64,000 nt of DNA from Bacillus sp. SD075. Its GTDB lineage: Bacteria; Bacillota; Bacilli; Bacillales; DSM-1321. The position numbers were made by a program, and so were the translations under genes. Location: contig NZ_JADILK010000007.1 of the NCBI RefSeq assembly GCF_017355165.1, positions 118,085 through 182,084 of the forward strand, given 5' to 3'. The notes under the pieces were generated by a model. The model did no database searches. It worked only from the letters and a program-made list of their open reading frames with translations, and had not been told where the DNA came from. Shown here piece after piece: positions 27,145-35,310 of this stretch. Every line of letters starts with the position of its first letter. The first letter of the stretch is position 1.

Positions 27145-28434
27145 TCATACTTGTATCTTTTGTACAGGTATAGGTGATAAGTGCAGCTCTGCGGATTCTC
27201 TCTTAATGGAGAATAAATAAGCTCCCAAACCTAAGATGGCTGCAAAAATCAGCATGGCGATCGACGTACTGAAGTCCCCGCCAGACAAATCACGAAGCCA
27301 TCCCATGATATAACTCGAAAAGCCGCCCATGATATTCGTGAATCCAATAAGACCTGCGGCCCGTCCTGCCGTTTCAGGTGTTGAGTATTTTACCATGAGC
27401 ATATTACTTAGATGGAACACACCACCTTGACAACCCATGGCCAGTCCCATACATAGTCCGGCCAGAATAGGATTGGGGATGATGATTGCTACAGCTAGAA
27501 AGACAGCCGTCAATGAAAATAGAATCGTGGCCATCAAACTTGGACGTCTGGTTTTGTCAGCCAGAAAACCGCATGCCAACACAAATCCTAAAGCGAATAG
27601 CCAGGAAAGTGAAGTAATGCTCGACATTCCTTCCTTTTCGAATCCTTTTGCTTCAATGAGGTAGGTAGGGAGCCAAATGCTGATCCCAAAAAATAAGAAG
27701 GAGCATACGAGCATGCCGAACCAAACAATCCAGAAACGATAATCTTGGGCGAAACTCTTATTCTCGGAGGGGACGGTTGCTTTCACCTCATTATCCGTTT
27801 GTCGAATGAAAGCCAATTCCTCCTTACTTATACGGGGGTGCTCTTCTGGTGTATTCCGCGTCAAAAAGATGAACATAGGGATATTTATAAATAAGTTGAA
27901 GGCTGCAAGCATAAAGAAAGCTGCTTGCCAGTGGAGTAAAGATATCACGAGCACCAAAACAACCGCTCCCATTGCCGGACCTAAATAGTTTCCGGTAAGC
28001 CATGAGGCCTGGGCCCTCCCCAATTCGTGTTTATTAAACCAGTTAGAAATGAACTTTCCGGAAACTGGAATCATCATCCCTTCACCAAAACCAAGAATTA
28101 CCCTGCTTATTAAAAACATTTCATATGAATTTGCCAGGCCTGACGTAATCATCGTAAGAGTCCAAACGAATAAACCGGCGATGGCTGTTTTTCGGGCACC
28201 TAATTTATCAATGATGAAGCCCCAAAAAAGGTTTGAAACTCCATAAGCAATGGTGAATACAAAAGATAGAAGACCGATCTTTGCATTTTTGTCATCGCCT
28301 GTCATGCCGAGTGCATGCAAGAATTCCGGATCTGTTTGAATGATGGAAATGCCAACCTTATCAATTTGTCCGAAAAACCAAAAGAAAAAAATTGGGACGG
28401 CAATATACAACCATCTTTTTTGCCCATTTAACAT
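27145..28434 (-). CDS. MFS transporter, anion:cation symporter (ACS) type
   Basis: About 429 residues with 12 hydrophobic spans and MFS motif A GFIIDKLGARKTA (about 71-83). The N-terminal pattern FFWFFGQIDKVGISI resembles the ACS family that imports organic and aromatic acids. The start is ATG 28434 with AAGGAGATGG correctly spaced; the longer frame to 28500 lacks this. It is transcribed away from the IclR/ring-oxygenase cluster, so uptake of that pathway's acid substrate is a reasonable inference. Confidence 0.85.
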   Translation of the reverse strand: MLNGQKRWLYIAVPIFFFWFFGQIDKVGISIIQTDPEFLHALGMTGDDKNAKIGLLSFVFTIAYGVSNLFWGFIIDKLGARKTAIAGLFVWTLTMITSGLANSYEMFLISRVILGFGEGMMIPVSGKFISNWFNKHELGRAQASWLTGNYLGPAMGAVVLVLVISLLHWQAAFFMLAAFNLFINIPMFIFLTRNTPEEHPRISKEELAFIRQTDNEVKATVPSENKSFAQDYRFWIVWFGMLVCSFLFFGISIWLPTYLIEAKGFEKEGMSSITSLSWLFALGFVLACGFLADKTRRPSLMATILFSLTAVFLAVAIIIPNPILAGLCMGLAMGCQGGVFHLSNMLMVKYSTPETAGRAAGLIGFTNIMGGFSSYIMGWLRDLSGGDFSTSIAMLIFAAILGLGAYLFSIKRESAELHLSPIPVQKIQV

Positions 28435-29179
28435 AATACCATCTCCTTGTAGCTTTTTAGCACTCCTTAAAACACTTGCCATTGAGTATAAGTCTTTCAA
28501 GGCTCTCCCTTTAGAAAGGTACTAGTTTTGATTTTTCATTTAAGAACTTCATCCCGCCTTTCTTTAAAATAGTGAAACATAAAAAAGTAACGGTAATGTT
28601 TTGTAAGGAAAACAAAGTTTTACTTTATTTACGATAAATTAAAACAATTTGATTGTCAATTCAATATTTTGATAATTTTGTATTTTTAGAATAAACATAT
28701 TTGTAAGCGCTTCATCAGAAATCGAACTCCGTTTCATCCATTTAAAGTTGAGAAACATTTATTCGAATGAGTGGATGGGCCCTCTAACGGATTTAAAAAT
28801 GGAAGAAGATTTAATCTTTTGTGTCAAAAAAACTAATTATTATTAAATTATTAAAAATTCTGACTTGTTGATGTTGAATTTAAAATCAGGAAAATCTATA
28901 ATTCATTTATATTGTTTTATATATGAAATACTTGATATGATAAAAACATAATTTGCCAGAAAATATCGATGTATTCATTTATTTGTTTTCACTTGTAAAA
29001 TTGGTTATAACGGGATACGTCAATTAAGCTAGGTCTTCCAAATAGTTTTATATATGTAAATATGCTTTAATTGACACATAAACACTATTCTATTTAAACA
29101 TGAAGAGTAAAGGGTAGAAAGGGATGCCAGTTATCCCCATTGGAAGAATGCCCGATTCATTTTCTGGAATAGGGATCAG
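28435..29179. other. AT-rich gene-poor stretch
   Basis: About 740 bases, very AT-rich, with no credible frame. TGTAAGCGCTTCA at 28702-28714 is one base short of a cre site. The promoter of the minus-strand MFS gene should lie in the first 150 bases. Confidence 0.4.
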
Positions 29180-29740
29180 GAAAAGCGCTTGTTATCCCGC
29201 GTGGTTTGGGAAACAAGGAGACACCAGTTCTGTCAGATGAATGAAGAATTTAGAGCAATTGCATAGCGATGCACCAGGGTACGGTATGATCCAAAAGGAG
29301 AATTTCAGGATATTTTCAGTTTGCAGATATATTGAAAGATTTCCGAAAGTTTAGTCTGCAGTCGGTCTACTGCTCGGACATTCGATGGGCTTGGCAAATG
29401 CTCTCGATCCTACTAGTTGTATTCCGAAAGTGGTGAAGGCGTTGATCATATCTAATACGACTCGTGGGGCAGCTGTTGTCAGACGGAAGAAAGTAAACCT
29501 AGATTACAATCCATCGAAACGTGAATCAGATGAACATGCAAAGCAGAGGGCAGTGTGCTACCGGGGTTTCTCTGGCAGGAAGCGAAACGATCTTGCCGCA
29601 AGTGCTTCCCTTAGAAAACCGGCCATTTTCATTTCTCTTTATCAAATTGAAACAATATGGACATCCTATCTTCAATATCTGTCCCGACATCGTTCTTGTG
29701 TGGAGATCTGAATCAGGCATCGGATAGTGAGTCAAGAATA
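29180..29740 (+). pseudogene. Decayed alpha/beta-fold hydrolase
   Basis: Fragments in shifting frames keep the order of an alpha/beta hydrolase. A WETRRHQF-like segment comes first, then DAPGYGM (about 29270), YFSFADILKDF (about 29310) and the nucleophile elbow LLGHSMGLANAL (about 29370-29405), with KVVKALIISNTTRG just after. Frameshifts and stops separate them, and the later part lies in another frame. Such hydrolases process meta-cleavage products or enol-lactones, which suits the neighbouring ring-oxygenase cluster. Confidence 0.6.
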
Positions 29741-30003
29741 TTTTAATAATCGATTCCTAATTCCGAGTTTCCATTGTACGTAAGTGCGGCCATTTATGTT
29801 GTCAGCAGGATTCAGGGATGTTACGGATGCTAAAGACAACAGGTTTGCAACCATTGAAGTATCCTTCAAAAACGTTCACCAAATGAACTTCAGAAAAAAA
29901 TGTACATACTGCAAGTTCTTCTTTAAAAGTATGAAGAAAGCATTACTGAATGGGTAATAGTCAGGAGAAAATGAGATTTATTCACAACGGGGGGAATACT
30001 CGA

Positions 30004-30819
30004 ATGGCAAGCGAAGAAAAAGAGAAAGAGAAATATAGTGCTAATTCATTGGTTAGAGGGTTGGAAATCATTAAGCTCTTTAATGAAGTACAGCCGAGTT
30101 TGTCTCTTTCAGAAATTGCAAAACAACTGGGAGTAAGCAGAACGGTACCATATCGTTTATTATTCACATTACAAAATATTGGTTATTTGTCTCAGGATGA
30201 ACATACCAAACGTTATAGTTTAACGCCAAAGGTTCTTGAATTGGGATTTAGCTATTTGAATAGCTTGAAATTCCAGGAAATTGTCCAACCTTATATGGAG
30301 ACCTTGCGTGATGAAATCGGAGCCTCCTGCCATCTGTCCATTTTGGATGGACAGGAAGTCGTTTATGTCGGAAGTGCTCCAATCAGAGGTGTTTCCGCTG
30401 TCAATGTGAACATAGGTTTGCGGCTGCCGGCACATGCTTTGGCCAATGGAAAATTACTTTTGGCATATCAACCGAAAGAGATGCTAAAGCAAATGTTCAA
30501 AATCTCAAACCTAACTCCTTATACAGACAAAACACTCACCGCGCCGGGTGAATTTCAAAAACAGCTGGAATCGATTCGGGAAAATGGTTATTCGATGACA
30601 AGCGGGGAATTCCATCCTGGCATCCGTTCTGTTGCTGCTCCGATTTTTGACAGGACTGGGAAAGTATTGGCTGCCTTGAATGTCGTGGCAACAGAGTCTG
30701 CTTACCAGGAAGATTTCATCGATAAAATTGCTTTGCCGAAACTTTTGGAAGTTTCTCAGCAGTTATCCGTTTATATGGGGTATAGTGGGGTTAAACCTTA
30801 TCAACACGAAGATGTCTGA
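30004..30819 (+). CDS. IclR family transcriptional regulator
   Basis: About 271 residues. The N-terminal winged helix contains SLSEIAKQLGVSRTVPYRLLFTLQ (split across residues 35-60). The C-terminal IclR effector domain includes SCHLSILDGQEVVYVGS, LPAHALANGKLLLAY and EFHPGIRSVAAPIFD. The start is ATG 30004 after a GGGGGG tract; ATG 29950 and 29971 are upstream options. IclR regulators often control aromatic catabolism, and the cluster beginning at 31095 is its likely target. Confidence 0.9.
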   Translation: MASEEKEKEKYSANSLVRGLEIIKLFNEVQPSLSLSEIAKQLGVSRTVPYRLLFTLQNIGYLSQDEHTKRYSLTPKVLELGFSYLNSLKFQEIVQPYMETLRDEIGASCHLSILDGQEVVYVGSAPIRGVSAVNVNIGLRLPAHALANGKLLLAYQPKEMLKQMFKISNLTPYTDKTLTAPGEFQKQLESIRENGYSMTSGEFHPGIRSVAAPIFDRTGKVLAALNVVATESAYQEDFIDKIALPKLLEVSQQLSVYMGYSGVKPYQHEDV

Positions 30820-30863
30820 ATATGCTTGAGCGCCAATCTATTAAAAATGAATAACCTCTTTCG

Positions 30864-30903
30864 AAAGTGTGGATCTCCCAATAGGGCATCCACACTTTTT
30901 TGT
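30864..30903 (+). terminator. Rho-independent terminator after the IclR gene
   Basis: AAAGTGTGGAT (30864-30874) pairs perfectly with ATCCACACTTT (30888-30898), followed by further Ts. Confidence 0.92.
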
Positions 30904-30987
30904 GTTAAGAGAAGCAAATCGTATAGGTCTATCCCCAAGCGGCAAGCGTTCGGATTATAAAATAGTTTTAAATATTCTAAAAATTCA

Positions 30988-31016
30988 TTGACATTGAAGC
31001 GGTTTCATTTTAGACT
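30988..31016 (+). promoter_or_regulatory. SigA-type promoter of the ring-oxygenase cluster with internal dyad
   Basis: A perfect -35 TTGACA (30988-30993), a 17-base spacer and a -10-like TAGACT (31011-31016) lie about 80 bases before the cupin gene. The spacer contains the dyad TGAAGCGGTTTCA (30995-31007), which could be a repressor site and partly resembles cre without fitting its spacing. Confidence 0.65.
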
Positions 31017-31034
31017 TAATTCATAGACAAAACA

Positions 31035-31054
31035 ATGTTTTGCTTATGAAACAT
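31035..31054. promoter_or_regulatory. Inverted repeat downstream of the cluster promoter
   Basis: ATGTTT (31035-31040) and AAACAT (31049-31054) are separated by 8 bases and lie about 20 bases after the -10 box. It is a candidate site for the IclR regulator encoded just upstream. Confidence 0.4.
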
Positions 31055-31094
31055 AGAGTGGTTTAGAAACAACAAATAAGGGAGGAATTTAAAC

Positions 31095-31628
31095 ATGACA
31101 AAAGAAGCTTTTTCAGTGAAGGAATTTGAAAAAAAATATGTTGCCCGATTGAAAGACCGTTCGCTTGATTGGGATGTCTTGAAGTTCCAAGAAGAAATCG
31201 ATCCCGCTTATAGACGTGCACAGATGAGATATATCGGACGTGGTGCCACTGCCAATAACGATACGAATGTAATTGCAGGTGAACATTTCACTTTAAGTAC
31301 AATGGTGCTTCCTCCGGGATGTATCGGTCCTTTACACCTTCACGACGATGTTGAAGAAGTGTTTTTCATTCTTGAGGGTGAGGTCACGGCACTAATTCAA
31401 GAAGATAGCTATAGTGAAGTGCATGAAATTAAATTAAGTGCGAGAGACTGCATCAGCAGCCCACCAGGGGTTTATCGAGGAATTAGGAATGACGGGGATG
31501 TGGAGGCGCGCATGCTCGTGATGTTAGGGGCAGTAAAGCCTAACTTACCGACATATCCTGAGGGCAGTGACTTGGAAGAACTGCGTAAACAACGCTCTAA
31601 AGAAAGAGAAGCCATCATTAAAGACTGA
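31095..31628 (+). CDS. Cupin domain-containing protein
   Basis: A 177-residue single-domain cupin. Motif 1 reads PLHLHDDVEEVFFILEGE and gives probable metal ligands His81, His83 and Glu87 or Glu88. Motif 2 is around SSPPGVYRGIRNDG, where the usual histidine is not obvious. The C-terminus is highly charged. It is the first gene after the cluster promoter. It could be a small dioxygenase, an isomerase or a sensor; the sequence does not decide. Confidence 0.8.
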   Translation: MTKEAFSVKEFEKKYVARLKDRSLDWDVLKFQEEIDPAYRRAQMRYIGRGATANNDTNVIAGEHFTLSTMVLPPGCIGPLHLHDDVEEVFFILEGEVTALIQEDSYSEVHEIKLSARDCISSPPGVYRGIRNDGDVEARMLVMLGAVKPNLPTYPEGSDLEELRKQRSKEREAIIKD

Positions 31629-31637
31629 TCATTTAGC

Positions 31638-31683
31638 CGAAAAGGGCACCTGCATTATGAAAATTAATGAGGCGCCCTTTTCG
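31638..31683 (+). terminator. Hairpin between cupin and extradiol dioxygenase genes
   Basis: CGAAAAGGGC (31638-31647) pairs with GCCCTTTTCG (31674-31683), with an inner CATTA/TAATG stem. No T-run follows the stem, so it may be a partial terminator or an mRNA processing/stability element that separates cupin expression from the genes beyond. Confidence 0.5.
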
Positions 31684-31747
31684 ATTAAATTGTTAAATAT
31701 GTCCAAGGAAAATTATCTAAAGGGCTAAATTAGGGGAGGCATAAAAA

Positions 31748-32686
31748 ATGCTTGGGATTACACATTTACGACATATAAGCATGATAACTCCGAATTTCGA
31801 CGATCAAGCAGAATTTTATGAAAAGGTTTGGGGACTTGATAGAGTGGATGTTCCGGAAGAGGAGAATACGGTTTATTTCCGCGGGGCTGGACCGGAACAT
31901 CATATTTTAAGCCTTCACAAGGGAGAAAAACGAGGTTTGCATCATATAGCTTTTGGCATGGTCGATAAAAATGCGGTGGATCGTGCAGCTGGGATATTAC
32001 AATCGAAGGGTGTTCGAATTATTGAACCACCTGGATATTTGGATGAAGCAGGTTCAGGTTATGGCCTACGGTTTATTGATCCGGAAAACCGCGTGATTGA
32101 GCTTTCTGCTTGGGTGGAAGTACAAACGAGCATTTGGAGCAAGAAAAATGTTGATCCAGTGAAACTGAATCATGTTGTAATGAACACGAAGAACTTAGAT
32201 ATGATCGTTGAGTTTTATACAAATGTACTTGGTTTTAAAGTTACTGATTGGAGTGAACACCAAATGTCATTCCTGCGATGCAACAGGAAGCATCACTCCA
32301 TTGCCTTCAATCAAGATGAGCATGCGTCAGTCAATCATATCGCATATGAAGTCGATTCGGTGGATGAACTGATGCGAGGAATAAGCAATGTGCGAAAAGC
32401 GGGTTTGTCAGAACTTTGGGGACCTGGACGCCATGGACCTGGAGACAATATTTTCTGTTATTTTCAAGACCCAGGCGGTTTTGTTATGGAGTATACATGT
32501 TACCTGGAAACGATCGAAGATGAATCTGAGTGGAGAGCACGTGTATGGAAACGGGTCCCGCATTTAATGGATCAGTGGGGGATTGCAGGGCCGCCGAAAC
32601 CTGAAGCCCGCAAAGCAATGGGAGGAGATCCCGATCCGGGCTGGGTTGATTCTCAAATAGATGATTCAGTCATTGCGGAAAAATGA
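31748..32686 (+). CDS. Type I extradiol (catechol 2,3-dioxygenase-like) dioxygenase
   Basis: 312 residues with two VOC modules (about 5-122 and 138-255). The catalytic C-terminal module has the 2-His-1-Glu iron site: His142 in LNHVVM, His197 in VNHIAYEV and Glu248 in GFVMEYT, with the extradiol segment GPGRHGPGDNIF before it. It should open a catechol-type ring next to the two hydroxyls using O2 and Fe(II). It has a GGGGAGG ribosome site. The exact diol is unknown. Confidence 0.88.
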   Translation: MLGITHLRHISMITPNFDDQAEFYEKVWGLDRVDVPEEENTVYFRGAGPEHHILSLHKGEKRGLHHIAFGMVDKNAVDRAAGILQSKGVRIIEPPGYLDEAGSGYGLRFIDPENRVIELSAWVEVQTSIWSKKNVDPVKLNHVVMNTKNLDMIVEFYTNVLGFKVTDWSEHQMSFLRCNRKHHSIAFNQDEHASVNHIAYEVDSVDELMRGISNVRKAGLSELWGPGRHGPGDNIFCYFQDPGGFVMEYTCYLETIEDESEWRARVWKRVPHLMDQWGIAGPPKPEARKAMGGDPDPGWVDSQIDDSVIAEK

Positions 32687-32787
32687 GGAGGATTTTTATT
32701 ACTTTCCATTAGTCTTACGCGTAGTTAGCTTCTTGTATATTAAAGGACAGCGTTTAAGGAAAATGGCTTTGAAAAGGAGTGACGAGA

Positions 32788-33579
32788 GTGGATTTAGGAT
32801 TACAGGGAAAAGTTGCTGTCATTATGGGCGGCACATCAGGTGTGGGATTAAAAACAGCAGAGATGTTTTTAGCTGAAGGAGCGAAAGTGGCTATATGCGG
32901 CAGAAGTTCCGAGCGTATGAAAAGTGCCCAAAGTCAGTTGCTCTCATTTGGAGATAAAGCGGATATTTTTGCATCAACATGTGATGTCACCTCAAAATTG
33001 GATGTGGATTCCTTCATAAATGGTACCGCTGAGAGGTTTGGTGGAATCGATATATTGGTGAATGCAGCCGGTCAAAGCGTGATGGGTCACTTTTTTGACA
33101 TAACGGATGAGCAGTGGGAAGAGCAGATTCAGTTAAAGTTCTTTGCCATCATATATGCCGTTCGTGCTTCGCATCCACATATAGTGAAAAGGGGAGGGGG
33201 ACGGATTATTAATATTAATGCAACGCTTGCTAAAGAACCTGAACGTCATATGGTAGCGACTGCAGCAGCAAGGGCAGGCCTCCTTAACTTAAGCAAAACC
33301 TTGTCCCAGGAATTGGCCTTTGACAATATATTGGTTAATTCAGTAAGTCTTGGATTGATCCGGACTGATCAATGGGAGCGAAGAAGATTGAAAAATGCGC
33401 CTGATATGGAACCTGAAGAGTATTATGGAGACCTTGCGAAAAAAAGGAATATCCCTCTCGGCCGCGTAGGAGAAGCGGAAGAAGTGGCCAGTGTCATTGT
33501 TTTCCTTGCTTCAGACAAAGCAAGTTATGTAGCGGGTTCGACGATTGAGACGGCAGGAGCAATCGGGAAGGCACTTTAA
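32788..33579 (+). CDS. SDR family protein lacking the YxxxK catalytic pair
   Basis: About 263 residues with a Rossmann fold: glycine motif GGTSGVG and the NNAG-equivalent VNAAGQS. The region that normally holds Ser and Tyr-x3-Lys reads NINATLAKEP and then VATAAARAGL, so neither the tyrosine nor the lysine is present. Related BKR-like SDRs without the canonical tetrad exist; the reaction is unknown. The start is GTG 32788, eight bases after AAAAGGAG; GTG 32779 is too close to it. Confidence 0.85.
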   Translation: MDLGLQGKVAVIMGGTSGVGLKTAEMFLAEGAKVAICGRSSERMKSAQSQLLSFGDKADIFASTCDVTSKLDVDSFINGTAERFGGIDILVNAAGQSVMGHFFDITDEQWEEQIQLKFFAIIYAVRASHPHIVKRGGGRIININATLAKEPERHMVATAAARAGLLNLSKTLSQELAFDNILVNSVSLGLIRTDQWERRRLKNAPDMEPEEYYGDLAKKRNIPLGRVGEAEEVASVIVFLASDKASYVAGSTIETAGAIGKAL

Positions 33580-33609
33580 ATATATTACTAAAAAAGGTAG
33601 GCTAACGCG

Positions 33610-35298
33610 ATGAAAATTCAAGAAGAAATAGAGTTTACAACCGCTGATTCCATCGTAAAGGAGCTGGTTCATGCAGGAGTGGAAGCTGCTTTCGGGATTG
33701 TCAGTATTCACAATATGCCCATCTATGATGCAATTCTGAGAGAAGGTAGCATCAAACTCATTTGTTCACGGGGTGAGAGCGGTGCCGTCAATATGGCTGA
33801 TGGATATGCCCGCGCCACAGGGAAATTGGGTGTAGTGATCACCAGTACCGGAACAGGGGCAGGAAATGCTGCTGGTTCACTAGTGGAAGCTTGGGCAGCA
33901 GGTGTCCCTCTTCTTCATCTTACCGGTGAGGTGGCTTCTCCTTACCTTGGTACAGGCAAAGGATACATACATGAGTGTAAAGACCAGCTTTCAATGATGG
34001 GCGGAGCGTGTAAAAATGCAATGAGGCTTAGAAACCCTGAGCAATCTGCAGCAGTAGTAAGGAAGGCGATCCAAGAAGCGTTAACTGCACCAACGGGACC
34101 GGTTACATTGGAAATACCCATTGACTATCAATCGGCGATCATAGAAGATCTTTCACTTGAAGGGCAGCCGGCTTCAACATCAGCAACAAATTCAACGCCA
34201 TTTATTCCAGAACAAGCCTTGCAAAAAATCGTTGGCGCACACCGTCCTGTAATATGGGCAGGGGGCGGAGTCATCAGTGCCAATGCGTCGCAAGAGCTGC
34301 AAAAATTGGCGGAAATCCTTGGAGCAGCGGTTATAACCAGTCAGTCAGGAAAAGGTTCGATCCCAGAAAACCATGAACAATGCATAGGTCATTTTGCGGC
34401 ATATGAAAAAACAAAAGAGTTTTTAAGAAATGCAGATTTATTGATTAGTGTAGGTGTAAGGTTTAGAGGGAATGAAACATCCAACTGGAAAGTGCCGGTG
34501 CCGGAAGAACATATAGCGATCGATGCGGATTGGCAGGCCATTAACCGGAACTATAAAGCCACAATAGGTTTGGTTGGCGACGCAAAAGATGTGCTATCTG
34601 CCATCATTAAAAAGCTCGAAGAACATTCTCTTCAGGCAGAGCCTTCATATTTACAAGAAGTCCTTTCACTTAGAAATGAAGTACGAGCTCAACTCAGGGA
34701 AACGCTTGGACCTTATGAGCAATTTGTAGATGGCATGAGGGAGGTATTGCCTGACGATACCATTCTAGTTCGTGATGTAACCGTACAGGCAAACGTTTGG
34801 GGCAGCCGTTTATTTGAAATCTATGAACCGAGAACATCGATTCATGCATCAGGCGGCGGAATTGGGCAAGGTCTTCCAACAGCGATCGGAGCCCAAATGG
34901 GGTGTCAAGATAAAACCGTCGTGCTTATGGCTGGAGATGGTGGGTTTATGGTGAACGTCGGGGAAATGGTTACGGCAGCCGAAGAAAACTTACCGGTGAT
35001 CATCGTATTGTTCGATGACTCAGGCTATGGGGTTCTTCGCAATATTCAAACAGCCGCATATGGCCGGCAGGTTGCCGTGGATTTATTGAGTCCTGATTTT
35101 GTGAAACTGGCTGAGTCCATGCATTTTGATGCAGTCCGCATTGGTTCTGGAGATGAATTCATATCCGAACTGAAGAAAGCAAAGGAAAGACGTAAACCAT
35201 CAATGATCGTTGTTGATATGGAAGCTGTGGGGCCAATGGCCAAGCCATTTGGAGGACCGCCAGGAGCTGCTGAAGCATTCAAACCAAAAAAACTATAA
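33610..35298 (+). CDS. Thiamine diphosphate-dependent enzyme, acetolactate synthase/benzoylformate decarboxylase-like
   Basis: 562 residues with the three-domain ThDP layout. The N-terminal PYR domain carries the activating glutamate, Glu56, in CSRGESGAVNMADGYAR. The C-terminal PP domain has the Mg/ThDP motif GDG followed 24 residues later by DD (MAGDGGFMVNVGE to VLFDDSGYG). It should decarboxylate or ligate a 2-keto acid. The aldehyde dehydrogenase gene directly after it suggests keto acid to aldehyde to acid. The substrate is unknown. Confidence 0.85.
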   Translation: MKIQEEIEFTTADSIVKELVHAGVEAAFGIVSIHNMPIYDAILREGSIKLICSRGESGAVNMADGYARATGKLGVVITSTGTGAGNAAGSLVEAWAAGVPLLHLTGEVASPYLGTGKGYIHECKDQLSMMGGACKNAMRLRNPEQSAAVVRKAIQEALTAPTGPVTLEIPIDYQSAIIEDLSLEGQPASTSATNSTPFIPEQALQKIVGAHRPVIWAGGGVISANASQELQKLAEILGAAVITSQSGKGSIPENHEQCIGHFAAYEKTKEFLRNADLLISVGVRFRGNETSNWKVPVPEEHIAIDADWQAINRNYKATIGLVGDAKDVLSAIIKKLEEHSLQAEPSYLQEVLSLRNEVRAQLRETLGPYEQFVDGMREVLPDDTILVRDVTVQANVWGSRLFEIYEPRTSIHASGGGIGQGLPTAIGAQMGCQDKTVVLMAGDGGFMVNVGEMVTAAEENLPVIIVLFDDSGYGVLRNIQTAAYGRQVAVDLLSPDFVKLAESMHFDAVRIGSGDEFISELKKAKERRKPSMIVVDMEAVGPMAKPFGGPPGAAEAFKPKKL

Positions 35299-35310
35299 GG
35301 AGGATTGAGA

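Noticed and set aside
28702..28714. TGTAAGCGCTTCA as a cre site near the MFS gene
   Set aside because: The right half is one base too short for the consensus, and it lies far from the expected promoter.
29385..29735. Two overlapping short plus-strand frames as separate genes
   Set aside because: They carry consecutive pieces of one alpha/beta hydrolase in different frames and are treated as one pseudogene.
30995..31007. Dyad in the aromatic-cluster promoter as a cre site
   Set aside because: TG and CG are separated by three bases instead of four; kept only as a generic operator candidate.
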